A stretch of 64,000 bases of DNA from Parietaria judaica (GCA_954871525.1 OX940869.1:16954001-17018000); one strand, 5' to 3'; shown: positions 43,975 to 56,787, counted from the first letter of the stretch. Notes: generated from the letters alone by a model not told the origin. Numbers and translations are program-made.

Positions 43975-46900
43975 CATCTATGTATATTTTAAGTTGCGCT
44001 TCAAAGTTCAAACTACGAGCCTACAACTGAAAAGTTTGACAAAATTTTTTTCCGTTGTTTTTAACTGACATGAAAAAAGGCAGTTCGTTCACACCCTAGC
44101 TTTAGCCAAAACCCTAATTCATTACAGAAACTATAAGATGAGATCAACGTATTATAGTATTATACTTGGTCCTAACGTACGGGTTAAATTATATTTTTTT
44201 AGGGTAAAACTTGTGGCCGATATTTATAGTGCTCATAATACAAAAAGTTTTACCTAAACATAGAAACTCTTAAAAGTAATTTACAAGCGAAAAAGTGCAT
44301 GTATATTTTTACAAATATTTATTTGTATTACTATTTTTTATTTCATTGCGATTTTATTTTGTTATTTGAAATTAGGCGTAATCAGCACACTGGACTTCAT
44401 CAATAATAATAAATTAATGTATATTTCTTAAAAATTGCGGTAATGAAACTCCTATATCAGGATGTTTGATATGAACCTTTTTACGTGTATGTTCAATTAT
44501 ATGACAAGTGACGTACGACACGTTACTGTATATATATCATATTGCTCGAAACTTCTTTGAATTTTCTGAACCTTAACGTAAATAATTTAAATATAAAACT
44601 ATAAAATAAATGCATATGGCTATGAAGATAAATCTCGCAGATACATATACATATTTATGTATTTAATGGATGCGAATGGTGGATATGCTCGTGTGTGTAA
44701 GTGACAAATGGCATGATGGAGACCCTTTAAATTATAACATATTATGGTTTTTAATTATCTAGGGAGATTTAATTGGCTTTAAATTCAAATGATTGAGTTT
44801 TAGTGAGAAGTTTTGCCGACACAGTTTCATATCATTTGTCTCCAAATAATTGCATATATGTTGTATAAGCTGTTTGACTCTCTTTTTCCATCGAAGACTA
44901 GCTTGATATTATTTGAATTTGCATGTATGAGAGTAATATTAGATATTCATATTTCACAGTGTCAGTCAACAGGAGCGGGCCCATAATATAAATTTTGAAA
45001 GGATTTAAAAAATAATAATTGAGTAAGTAGTATTTAACTAGAAAGTGTTAAAAAAAAAAAGAGAATTGAAAAATAAAATTTTGAAGGAATTAAAGCCCTA
45101 ATTATAAGGGTCTGGCTACCCTGAGTTTACAGGGCAACTAATGCAGGCTGCAAACCAACTGAATAGACGGCCGAGTTTTTAAGAATCTATTTTCCAATAA
45201 TAACATATTTTTAAAAGTAAAGTTGTCCGATCTCTAAATTCACAACGGAATTTGCCCATCAAAAGTTAACCTATGAAGAAGGCAATCCGTGGTCAAGTCA
45301 ACATTGAACACGCAAAATAAATACAAGACGGGCAGGGTAACGAGATGCCCTTCGGTTACCAGTACATGTTCAAGTTGAAGTAGAAGTTATTACAATTTTG
45401 GAGAGCGGAGGGTGGGACCAGAGAGGGAAGAGGAATGTCTACCCACACGCGTGCACGCATGCATGTTCAGAGTTAAGACCCTCTGCTTCAATTTGCTTCA
45501 CTTATTTATAAATTATTATAGTAATAATAATAAAAAAAAATATAAAAATAAAGTAGTGATGTACACTGCTTCCAGTTGCACGAGGGCCTGTATTTTGTCC
45601 TCTTCTGCTTTTGCGCTGCCAGAAATGGGTATCTATCTTCCAATTATTAGGCCTCTAAATTATTGAATTGAATTGAATTTGAAACCCATCACACCAAGAT
45701 ATGCACTACCTATTAGCACTCCTTTTCGCAACAAGGATATCAAAACATTCATGCATTTTCTTTTCTTTTTTCCCTATTATCATAACTCTGCTTTTTCATG
45801 GATATGAATATGAATGTGAATCATTTGGTATGCCTTCTTGTTTCCTAGAATAGGATATCCATGAGTTATTTGGCTAATTACTTCTCAAAAAGAGACCTCA
45901 ATTTTGACCAACTATGACAACAAGAATCCAACGTTAAAATTAGAGACAAAAGTATTAAGTCAATAAACGTGAGTTGACATCTCAATTTATTTTTCCGTTG
46001 AATTTAAGTGAGAAAATGCTAGGATAGCTAGATGAAAACATAAAAATGCATTTTAAGTATAATTTAATAGCAGTATGATAAAAAAAAAATTAGATCCTAA
46101 CATGCCAGGTTTATTGATTTTGGATATTTTGCTGTCATTTTTTTTATTTTCACTCCTATGCTCTCAATTAGAAAATATATATATATATATATATATATAT
46201 ACTTTTACCATGAATATTTCTTTTTGCTTACAAATGGACAAGAGAATTCACTAAAATTGTGTCGGTTCATTATCTATTAATGTGTAGTTGGCTGGTTGAG
46301 CAGAATGTTCGAAGTATTTTCAATGATGTATTGATTTTTTATTCTTTTTTATTCAGTATTTACTCGCCCAAATGATTCATCAAATCGCTCATAGTTCATA
46401 GCAACGCAGAACTTAAGAATATGCACTTTTTACACATACTTTACAATGTAGGGTCAAATTTTTAATGACCTATGACTTTCATATTAGTATGCAATTTAAA
46501 TACATTATTGAGGTTGAGATTGAAATTTCACTATCTTTCAAGTGTTCTATTATTACGTCTTATTTTCCCCTAAATCTTATATAGATCAATTAGTATTGCT
46601 TATATTTAATTTTATCGCTTCGGGTAATGTTAGTCAATGTCAAGTGGGACGAAGCTAAAAATTTATATAAAACAAATTGTTATAAAATTTATTTTGATAA
46701 GTAAATGAAAGTAAATTAGTTTGTAAATCATATTATAAAATAAATGTTAAAATATAATTCCTAATCAAGTAAGAAATCTGTGATAAGCCTCAACGGATAT
46801 TTAAAGTTAGAGTGTTTCTTTAATTATATTCTTTTTGTCGTTCTTCATAAATAAGCAAGTTGTCTTGGTGGGCAATCTTAAGCTTTAAACTCCAGCTTAA

Positions 46901-47079
46901 TTTTGCTTTTGCTTTTGCTTTTGTGGTTGAAGGTGTATTCAAACAATTCCGGTTGAGATCATAGTGGATCATGATTTGCAAGCGGCAAGTAGACGTACCT
47001 TCCGCATTAAGGACAAACTTCTGTAATTTATGGTGTTAATTTCTATTTTGTTTCGCCATTTACAAATCTTGTTTTAGGA
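43975..47079. other. AT-rich intergenic stretch
   Basis: Nothing recognised. A (TA) microsatellite lies at about 46168-46200. Confidence 0.5.
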
Positions 47080-47460
47080 ATTTGGTCAAAATTCCTAACA
47101 ACTGGTATCATGTTGCAATCGAGGAGACGATGGCTGGCGACGATAGATCGATGCATGTAATGGAAAAGTTTGATAGTATTTTGCGCTGTGGAAAATGCCA
47201 TTAGAGGTTTAACTCTTTGGCATAAACCTTCATCTCCTTCTAGGTATAAAACCAGTAGACATAAACGAAGCAGAGTGGGTGCTTGACTGAATGTTTTGGC
47301 GGTTGTATAATTGATATTGTCGAAAAATACTGCGCACAATGTAGCGTAAAGAAGACCACTGCAAGCATGATGAAAGTTTTGTCTGACATGTACAATAAGC
47401 TCCCATCAAACAACAAGGTGTACTCCACGACTACCTACAATGAGTGATTTGTGATTAAAA
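47080..47460 (+). pseudogene. Decayed Copia gag relic
   Basis: 47095-47110 reads AACAACTGGTATCA, like an LTR end plus initiator-Met primer site. About 50 bp later ATGGCTGGCGACGATAG begins a frame that soon decays. 47316-47420 still reads TTASMMKVLSDMYNKLPSNN followed by KVY, the pattern of a Copia Gag. Confidence 0.55.
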
Positions 47461-48158
47461 AAAAATACTAACATTGTATGGATATAAATTCTCATCTGCT
47501 CGTGTTCACCTAGAGTTTGAGGCATCAATGACAATTTTGTGCACGCAATGTTTGCATTTTAAGCAATTACTTACTCATTTTAAATCCAAATAAAATTATT
47601 CAACTTTTAAGTCATGTTACAAATAAAAATTGAATTTGTTAAATTTCACGCATCTTAAATTATGTCACCCATATTGACTACTAGAAAGTGATTTTTCCTT
47701 CATAAATCCCTCATCTTACAAAAAGTATGACTTATATTCTTTTTCTTTTTTTTTACAACTTTTTTAGTGATATAAAAAAGTTATAAGTAATTATATTTTT
47801 AGTAAACTCGCCGGCGTGAAATTTCACATGATTATATATGATTTGATCATGTTTTTGTCTTTAATTTTTTTGTTTTTTGACAATAGATGAGCTACAACAA
47901 CTTCATATACGTTGACAACTGACTATAAATTCTCTTATAATAGCCTAAAGTGTAATTCAATACAAAAATTAAGGCACTATACGTCAATCCGATTGTCATC
48001 TAGTTGTCAAAATTGGCACAATCATAATCAATTGAAGCAAAAATATAGTAAAATCATATACAACTACATAGAATTTACGTCATAAAGTTAACTCAATTTT
48101 TTTTTCTTACTTATGTCAATGTTTTATATGATTGAAATTTATCATAAAAAAGTAAATA
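47461..48158. other. AT-rich intergenic stretch
   Basis: Nothing recognised. Confidence 0.5.
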
Positions 48159-48166
48159 TTTTTAGA

Positions 48167-48635
48167 GGGTTAATGACGGCAAAAATACTCAAAGTTTGGT
48201 CAAAGAACCCCTCGTGTACTTAAAGTTTAAAAGTTGTGGCATAAATACCCAAAGTCGCATTTCGAGAGTTGACCGCTCCATTCTCGTGACGCCGTTAACT
48301 TACCCGTTAAGTCTGGCCACGTGGACAAATCTGTTTTATTAAGTGTAATCATTAGGGGTTCAATTAGTTGAATTAAATAGTATTAATTAGGGGTTTAATT
48401 CGTTGTTTTGTCGTAAACGAGGCTGATGTGGGCTCGTCCACGTGGCAAAAATTGTTATGTCAGCAACCCACGTTTGTCCATATGGCCAGAGCTAACGGGT
48501 ACATTAACGGCGTTGCGAGAATGGAGTGGTCAACTCTCTAAATGCGACTTTGGGTATTTTTGCCACAACTTTTAAACTTTGGGTACACGAGGGGTTCTTT
48601 GACTAAACTTTGAGTATTTTTGCCGTCATTAACCC
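48167..48635. mobile_element. MITE (469 bp) with inverted repeats of about 165 bp and 8-bp TTTTTAGA duplication
   Basis: Starts GGGTTAATGACGGCAAAAAT and ends with its complement. The arms match over about 165 bp with few changes. Flanks 48159-48166 and 48636-48643 are both TTTTTAGA. The interior is non-coding. Its ends resemble those of 19721-20799, so both belong to one superfamily, most likely Mutator-like; the 8-bp duplication is slightly short for that. Confidence 0.88.
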
Positions 48636-48643
48636 TTTTTAGA

Positions 48644-50075
48644 GCAAATATTCCTTAAATATAACTTTTGTTTTTAAATTGCTTGGCTAATTGAGCAAAC
48701 AATTAAAAAGCATTATTAATCTTTCTTTTGAATTCTAGCCGACCCCGGAGTCAATGGAAGTAAAAGCGCAGAGAAAGCAAGATAATAAATGAAGGCCAAG
48801 CACCTTGAGAAGAAGTTATCATCTGCCATAACTTGAGACTCGAAATCTCACTTCCCAAACTCTAGAAAAGAAAAATAATAATTTTAAACAACTACACAAT
48901 ATTGTCCTTTTCACTGGTAAAGAAAGAAAGGAGGCCAATTTCACAGAGACTTTCACAGTTCGCTAGATAAAGACTCTGCTCATTTGTTTGTTGTTTAGCT
49001 CTTGACTGACGTCTTTATCCTTACACAGAATGATGATTGAGTGCACGTGTGGTAGGTCTCTCCACGTGCATCTGTTTTATTCATTCAATTCGTTCATTTG
49101 TCTCCTTCTCTCCTTATGCCTTATTCCAATCAATCTACTAACCTCACGTGCTATACACGTGCCCAATTCTATGGCAACTGAAATCGGGCTCAAACCCCGG
49201 TTTTTTTGCCAAATATTGAACCCGCTATGCTTATGCAATTTAGGGCTTAAAGCGAGTCCGAAACTCGAATAATTTTTTTTCCGGCCAAATCTAGAATGCG
49301 GACTAGGATTCCGGATTTCGGAAAATCAAAACCCGAACCCGGTTTTACAAGTTCAAAACCTGGATTTTAATTTTTGGGTTTAAACCCGGTTTTCAAATCA
49401 AAATCCTAATTTAAAACCCGGATTCAAATTTAATAAAAAAGAAATAAAAACTTATTTTTTATTATAAAACATATTTTTAATACTATCTTTACTTAATTAA
49501 TGCTTTAAGTTACAGAAGTCTTAAAACTTAAAAATATAGTTTTAAAAAGAAGAGAAAATTTACATAAAAATTAGAGAAAAACAAATAAAAAATATTTTTT
49601 ATCGGGTTTGAGTAACCTATAACTCGGGTTTCCACTTTTTAACCCGTCTACCCGAAACCCACATATGATTATAAACCGGATCTGGTTTTTGAAAAGTCAG
49701 ATTCGTTTTAGCTTGGTTTTAATCCGGATGCGGTTTAAAACTCTCAGTTTCGGGTTTTATTTACACCACCATTCTGCATAATGTAACAATAGAATTATTT
49801 TTAGTCGATATTCCTTATACGTCCAATCAATTGGTATAGAAAAATTCAATTTCTATTCCAAAAAATTGTTAAATTAATTTTATATTCTACCGAACACTTA
49901 GGCAATTATCAAGTATTTAAAAAAACAGCACGGTTCTTACATGTGAAGTAACATGGGGTTTCACTTTAAAACCAATTGAAAATGAGGAGAGTAACCTCTT
50001 TGTTGTTCTAAATGATTGGATATTCGCCAAAGAATCAAATAAGAATATGAAAGTAAGAAGGAAAATACGGAGAAA
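48644..50075. other. Intergenic stretch with a decayed repeat
   Basis: 49165-49770 contains repeated 'aacccggttt' words and ends with TTTTATTTACACCACC, suggestive of an old hAT-type MITE. No gene recognised. Confidence 0.4.
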
Positions 50076-50378
50076 TGTTGAAAAATAAAGAACAATATTA
50101 GAGAATATAAGATAACATGGAGAGAATATAATATTTAATTGTATTGGTATTTCTTAATGCTTCACAATAGCCTCTGTCTATAGGCTCATATCATGTACAT
50201 GAGAAGACATAACGTTAATGACATATTAATACAAATACACATTAATCTATACATAAATAGAGGAAATAGAAAAGCCAAAAGACTTGTAACATAAATATAG
50301 AAACTACTCCATGCAAACCGTCATCTCAGAAGCCTCCTTGAATTGAAGAAGTCATCCAACAAATATATATTCATAACA
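50076..50378 (-). repeat. LTR of an old Copia element
   Basis: Starts TGTTGAAAAATAAAG and ends ATATTCATAACA. On the minus strand it is preceded by the polypurine tract CCAAATGGGGAG, which makes it the 3' LTR of the relic to its right. Confidence 0.7.
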
Positions 50379-50979
50379 CTCCCCATTTGGTCAACAAATC
50401 TGCAAGATTGTCAGAAGAACGAATTTGGCAAATATCAATATCTCCTTTTATGTAGCCTCCTTTTTGAAGTTCATGAGTAAAGAATAACTAAGGAAAAATG
50501 TGTTTTGTTTTGTCTCCTTTGATGTAGCCTCCTTTGATCTGAGCTATACAAGATGTATTATCTTCGTAAAAGACAGTTGGACTTCCATTATCTATTGAAA
50601 GATCGCATGATTCTCGAATATGATGGATTAAAGACCTTAGCCATACACATTCACGACTTTCTTCATGAAGAACTAATAACTCATTGTGATTTGAAGAAGT
50701 GGTTGTAAGGGTCTCTTTTGTTGAGCGCCATGATATAGCGGTGTCACCATATGTAAATACATACCAGTTTGTGACCGTGCTTTGTAGGGATCAGATAAAT
50801 ATATGGCATCAACATATCCAATTAATCCGGAATTCGAGTCCGATGAATAAAATAAGCCCATACCATAATATTCCTCAAAGATATCTTAAAATTTCCTTAA
50901 CATCATTCTAATGTCTTCGAGTCGGAGAAGAACTTAATCTTGCTACCAAATTAACAGAAAATGTTATCTGATGACAAGT
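50379..50979 (-). pseudogene. Copia RNase H relic
   Basis: Minus-strand fragments match the C-terminal RNase H of the young Copia element (GLIGYVDAIYLSDPYKARSQ; the E-D-N-A equivalent near 50560). Several frameshifts are present. The homology stops abruptly at 50979 where a CACTA-like end begins. Confidence 0.8.
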
Positions 50980-52148
50980 CACTAGTACAAATATGTGAGT
51001 TGAGAACTTGTTAAAACAATCCTTGAAACCTTGGAGGACTGTTTTGAAACGTGGTTGATACACCAGTGGTATTTTGTGAGCATAGATTTGAGAACAGTTT
51101 TGAAACGTTGTTGAAAATCAGGTCTCGCCACGGCAAGATTATAGCATGCCTCGGCGTGGGACTTTCCACAACGTTTCAGAAGTGTTGTGGAAATTAAAAA
51201 AATAAAAAAATAAAAAAATCGTCCAAAAATTACATTTTATAAAATTTCACTGGAATATAAAATATTAATGCTCTATTTAATGACATAATAGTACATTGTC
51301 ATTAAATATACAAATTTATGTACATTGTCATTACAAAATCCCCACATATAAAGTCCCTTGTAACACGAATAAAGAATACTAAAAGCCAACCTCCAATTCA
51401 AATAACTCTAACAATTCCGACAACATAATTCTAAATGTCAACCTAAATTGCCGAGCAATTACAATAATACATTGCTGAATACATAGCCGGGCATCGAACT
51501 GCATTGCGGTGACGAAGCCGATACTCAAGGTTGCCTAGCTAACAAAATGTCAAATCACATTCACGCACCATTTCCATAATACAACACAGAAAGCAAAGAG
51601 GTGGAAGTACCTTGAAATGCACTCAGAGATCAGACCCTCTTGCCTTGCAAACTTAAAAAAAAAATACATGAAATCTGATGTGAGCTCAACAAACCAACTC
51701 CGAAGCTCGTCTAAAAGATGAATATCAGATTCGAAACAAAAAAAAAAAATGGAAACGCTGAAAACAACATAGAAGAGAACTCACACTTGGTTGAAATGCC
51801 GGGATCTCTTTCGAGTACTTAACTTGAAAAAAAAAACCATACAAAAATACAAAGTGAGCCATTAGGCCATGATACACATATTCACCCAAATCAAATATCA
51901 AATGAAGTTAAAAACTAACAAGCAGAATACTATCCCTAGAAAATCAATAATAAGAAATATAAAACCCAAAAAAAATAAAGAGAACCGAAATTGAAAACGC
52001 AATAAAACAATAAGAAACTAACCTTCGACTGAGAGGGGCGTGAAAGGAGGAGGTAAGTTGACGAGAAGCAGACCCTGAGGGGGAGGTGTCGCGAAGAAAA
52101 GCTGTTGCTGAAGCTGTGACGAGCTGAAAAGCAAATGAAGAAAATCAA
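50980..52148. mobile_element. CACTA-like element end, interrupted by the long-LTR Copia
   Basis: It begins CACTAGTACAAA, the form of a CACTA (En/Spm) terminus, inside the RNase H relic. The first 220 bp contain repeats of 'gttttgaaacgt(t/g)g' in both orientations, as expected of subterminal motifs. 51240-52140 has no recognisable transposase. The other end would lie beyond the Copia insertion, outside the window. Confidence 0.5.
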
Positions 52149-52153
52149 GGTTA

Positions 52154-54914
52154 TGTTGGACATATGTGTCCTTAAACAAGATATTTTATCCATTTGTAAA
52201 AGATTATGACAAGTCGTTGAATAAAGATGATGCTTATTATGATAATCTTATTATAGTTTCTGGTAGAGTAAAATAAAATGTTCGATTCCTTAGTTCATAA
52301 ATGATGCAATTATGTTATTATTATCACAACAGAGTCAATGTGAGGAAGAATTAATAATCATAATAAATGAACTTAAAATGTCCGTGACCTGATCAACTGG
52401 GTGGGAGCCCATTAATCGTATAAGGTCATTAATGTAACTAAGTGACAATCCTATTCTGGATTTTGTGTGTGTCACACTCACTAGAAGTGCATTAAGTATG
52501 AAGTGTCTTCATACTGGACTGGACCTGACTTAAACTCCGGAAGTTATCATATAAGACCGTCACTGATAACTTGGAGTTGAGTCACTAGTAGATGATCAAA
52601 TGGATATTCGATCTAAGTCCTGAGTGATCTTGAGTCCAAGCTGCTGACTTGATTGTTCTTTGATTTAACTGTTAAAGAACATGAAATATTACCGCTGTTC
52701 CCAACACTATTATTTTGGGAACATGATAGTCAGCAGTAAGGGTAGCTTGGTCATAGACATGGGTATCACACAGCTCTCTTCAGAGTGATGATGATTCCCT
52801 TGATTATCGGTGGTGAGAAGTGAGAGGTACCCGTGCGCAACTTATGAATCGAAACCATAAGTGGGTCACTCATAATATTACTGACTGAGTCAAGGATGAA
52901 AATGCAATGAGGGGCATAACGGTAGAAACTGCCTGCTCGTGTGTGGATCATCAAGTGAAAGATCAATAACCCGAATTTGATTGTATCAATGGACACCCTG
53001 CTGTTATAAAGGGAATAATATATACCGTATCACTAAAGAGTGCAGCCTCGGGTCTATAGTGGAATCACTTCGAGGTTTGACGAACAACTAGCAGTTTATT
53101 AGAGCTTAAGTGATACGGGTCCATGGTCCCCAGGATAGCTCCGTAACGGATGATACGTACGTGATTAAAATACATTCTGGATAATGTTTAATCATTTGGC
53201 TTGTCTTATAAAACTGAAAGGTCTGTAGCAGACGTCAGATAGTTTTATCGTTAGCGTGGCAAAAGTACCATATTTTGGTACACGAAATTAACTGATAAAA
53301 GAAAGTTAGAATTTAGATTTTCTATCAGCACCATATTGTTGGAAATTAAATTCTAAGCAACTTTGCTTTTTGAACCGAGTCATTTCGACTTACGGTTAGT
53401 GATTTATGGATTTTCTAAGTTTATGATCGGTTCGATAAACTTTGAAATTAAATCACATGTCACGAATTTAAATGATGGTGTGGCACCATAACATTTTAAT
53501 GTGTGATATTGAGATCAGGAAATATTAATATAATTTAATTATTTGGATTTAATTATTAATATGTTATTAATAATTAATTAATAATTAATAAATTTATATT
53601 AATAAATAAAAATATATTTTTATATATTGTTACATGTGTAAATTCGAATTAGGGTTTGGTGATAAGAAACCCTAGCTAAATTCGAATCCATGAATTGAAG
53701 ATTTTTATTTTTGCGGCATAAGTACCTATTGTTTGGTATTTTGGCAAAAACCCTAAAATCAATTTAATCCATTGGATCGGTTGTGATTTAATATAAACCG
53801 TTGGATTGAGATAATTGATTTGAAAACTAATGTAATTCGAAATTGAAACTTGGTGACCAAGTTTAGGTATTTCGAATTTGCTTAATTAATTATGTCTGTT
53901 AGATTGGTTTTGAGATTTAATCTTTAACTGTCGGATTAGAAATTAATTAATATTATATATATGATATATAATTCGAATAATATTGTGGATAAGAGTTCGA
54001 ATTAGGGTTTTGTAAAACCCTAGGGTATTTGACTTTATCTCTAATTGATTTGATGATCCATTGGATTGGTTTAAGATTTATTTTTAACCATTGGATCTAG
54101 ATAATCATCATCAAATTCGAATATATATATATAATATAATTCGAATATTTATAATATGATGATAAGATTAAATTTTTTGATCTTATCTTGTATTATTATT
54201 TAATTAAATCCCTGATTAATTATATCCATTGGATTTAGATGAGATTGAATCTGGACCATTGGATTGAAATAATTAATTATATTTAATTAATAGAATTCGA
54301 ATAATGGGAGGGAAAATCTCCAATTCGGTTACGGTTTGAGCCTATAAATAGGAGGCTCATTCTACACATTTTTCACACCTTTCCCCAGAGAAAAATTCGA
54401 ACTCTCCCTCTCTCTCAGGGTCTGCGAATTTTCTCTCTGATCTCTCTTTTCTGGTTCGGTTAGGAGACTATTTCTCCGGAAACTTAAAAAGAACCATCAG
54501 TTAAAATTTTGCGACGGAGTCCTGCCGGCGAAGCCAACGCTTCGGTACAAGGATTCCAGGAGAATATCCCGGAAGATCACGGGAGTTTTCCTCAGCACTG
54601 GCGGAGCCCTGCCCGATTCAAAACGCGCAGCCGGAAGTCGTCAATTGAGGTACGGCCTTATGCATTGGGTTAATAAATGCAACCATTTACTGCTTTCTAT
54701 TTATTTCCTATTATGACTAGATTATTAATAATGATTTATGAATATTAAATTACATAATATTTATCAGATCTTGGGATATGGACATTATCCGATATTCGGA
54801 CCGTTGTACGGATAACAAGTTTTCCGCTTTAAAATAATTTTTAAATGTTACCCGGACGGTCTAGAGGTACAATTCGTGATAATTTTCAAGGAATCCGAGA
54901 CGTGATTCCCAACA
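52154..54914 (+). repeat. 5' LTR of the long-LTR Copia (2761 bp)
   Basis: Begins TGTTGGACATATGTG, ends TTCCCAACA. TATA box TATAAATA at 54343-54350, so U3 is about 2.2 kb. The AT-rich middle (53500-54300) has repeated 'ccattggat' and 'aattcgaat' words. Confidence 0.95.
54343..54350 (+). promoter_or_regulatory. TATA box of the long Copia LTR
   Basis: GCCTATAAATAGGAGGC; the second LTR has the same at 61985-61992. Confidence 0.7.
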
Positions 54915-54916
54915 AT

Positions 54917-54928
54917 TGGTATCAGAGC
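54917..54928 (+). other. Primer binding site, initiator Met tRNA
   Basis: TGGTATCAGAGC, two bases after the LTR end, is the standard complement of the plant initiator tRNA-Met 3' end. It is repeated at 62559-62570. Confidence 0.92.
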
Positions 54929-55320
54929 CAAGTTTCAAGGATAAATAATTACGTAATTTAATTAATGGGTTTGAGAACGAATTATTTGATGAATAAAATT
55001 AATTATTTAAAATTGAAATTTTGAATTTCTAGATATTTTAAATATTAATTTAAAATAAGAAAATTACCCGACCCGAAAAATCGGACTGGGTAGTTGGACC
55101 GGGCTGCCTTGGTAGCCCAGCCCGAGAATTCCGCAGAAAGCAGGGGCTACCGCTGCAGCCCCAGGGAATTCGCAAGGGCAAGGCCCACGGGCCAGGCCGA
55201 CGAGCAAGGCCCTCGCCAAGGCCAATCGGCCAGGGCAAGGGCACCCGTGTGGGCCTGGCGGGCTGGCCGCAGGCCACGCTGCCTGGCAGCGGATTGGGCT
55301 TGCAGGCCCAGCCCGAAGTG

Positions 55321-55404
55321 CCAGGGCAATGCCCTGGCCTACCCGTGGGCTTCCCTGCCCATTCCACGGTCATGTGGGCCCGGGCTTAAGCCCGGAGGGC
55401 CCAC
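55321..55404 (+). repeat. GC-rich stem-loops in the Copia leader
   Basis: 55374-55404 pairs GTGGGCC with GGCCCAC around CCGGGCTTAAGCCCGG, a perfect 16-bp palindrome. 55321-55337 is a second hairpin (CCAGGGCAATGCCCTGG). Both recur in the second unit (63003-63033 and about 62950). Confidence 0.85.
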
Positions 55405-55526
55405 GTGCAACTTTTTTTTTATATGGGTCGGATTTTTAATTCGACCAGGATCCCGTGTATTAATTATTAATTATGAAATTAATATTTATGAATTAAAATT
55501 AATTATAATTAATTAATATGAATTAA

Positions 55527-55685
55527 AATATGGATGTTATTTCCGGATAAATAACATTGTCTTATTTTAATTAATTCATAAAATTAAATATGGATGTTAT
55601 TTAATAATTAAATAACATTGTCTTATTTAATAAATTAAAATATGGATGATAATATTCGAAGAATAATATCATTGTCTTATTTTAA
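55527..55685 (+). repeat. Three tandem covarying hairpins in the Copia leader
   Basis: Units of about 55 bp: AATATGGAT(G), stem, then CATTGTCTTATTT. Stems are GTTATTT/AAATAAC, GTTATTTAAT/ATTAAATAAC and GATAATATTC/GAATAATATC. The second element unit has the same array at about 63156-63314. Confidence 0.85.
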
Positions 55686-56258
55686 TATTTCATAAATAAT
55701 TATTAAAGGGCATTAAAATGTTTAATGATAATTCTTAGAGAATAAGTATCATTAATTATGAATATTCATCATACATATAATTTGATATAAACTATTTTCA
55801 TAACCCTTAAACATAGTGTCTATGTTTAGATCATTATTAATATGTCTATATAGGATAGAGATAAATAATAAAGAGTAAATGTAAAAATGTTAATTATTAG
55901 TCGGAAAAATTTCAAACGTACAATCTTGCCTAAGGAAGAGGGAATCAAAAGTGGGGCCGATTCACCATCCACTTCTGGGTGACCGGTTAGAACCCCTCCC
56001 ATCGACCTGGAGAGCGTACGTTTTGATCTATCACTACCGACGAGATAATAAACACATTTTTAGGGCTTATTTTAAAATTACGTGTCGTAATAAATGAAGC
56101 CAAAATATAAACTTTTAATGTGTCATTAATAGACAGTTTATATAATAAGTTTTTATAACTTAGTAATTAAAAACGTTATTTCCTAGAAACAATGGCAAGT
56201 ATAGAATAAAACAAAGGTCTCCATTATTACTGTCACAAGGTCTGCTAACCACACCGTC

Positions 56259-56620
56259 TCGAGTCACCCTAGTGTGTCCATTCCCTAAGGAAGGTGTGCT
56301 TGTGGGAGGTTTGACACCGTGATAGTTCCAAAAGAATATGGGGACGGAGGAATCTTGGAAATGGACCGCGAGTCACCCTAGAGTGACCATTCCCTAAGGA
56401 CGACATTTCCAAAAGGATCCCGAAAACTGAAAATAATGGGTTAAGCTTGCACGGAAGTTGGTGCTTCCCGACCGTCTATGGTGATAGTTAATAATCATAG
56501 AGGACTTTTGTAGTTCTTGTTATGAATATTAATTAAGTTTATGACTAAAACTTAGTTTAACCAAACTACACGGTTGATACCGCGAGTCACCCTAGAGTGA
56601 CCATGCCACTAAGGACGGCA
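56259..56620 (+). repeat. Three copies of a GTCACCCTAG(A/T)GTG hairpin motif
   Basis: Copies at about 56259, 56367 and 56579, each CGAGTCACCCTAGAGTGACC followed by ATTCCCTAAGGA or a close variant. GTCAC pairs with GTGAC in copies 2 and 3; copy 1 has one mismatch. Confidence 0.8.
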
Positions 56621-56787
56621 ACGACGTGTACAGTCGGTTAAATTATCACGAAATAGTTAAAGGGTTTATTTAACGTTTTTCCCATGAACATGTTTGCATC
56701 ATGTAACTATTTCAAATAAAATATTTTTTCTAAATATTCTACCTATAATAAAGTTTAATTAGTTTCTTTTTCAATGCCAGTCTAAAA

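Larger units (their letters stand above)
54915..56787 (+). mobile_element. Leader of the long-LTR Copia (1.87 kb, non-coding)
   Basis: Contains a sharply GC-rich block (55060-55420) in an AT-rich surrounding, three tandem hairpins (55527-55685) and three copies of a GTCAC...GTGAC motif (56259-56620). Open frames in the GC-rich block occur on both strands and are not conserved protein. Confidence 0.85.

Noticed and set aside
47043..47428. Minus-strand frames at 47.0-47.4 kb
   Set aside because: No family resemblance; the plus strand carries a decayed Copia gag pattern instead.
52766..52996. Minus-strand frame repeated at 60404-60634
   Set aside because: Conserved only because it lies in the two near-identical LTRs; U3 sequence without a known protein.
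55050..55516. Open frames in the GC-rich Copia leader block
   Set aside because: Open in several phases and both strands because of base composition; no domain; differs by indels between the two units.
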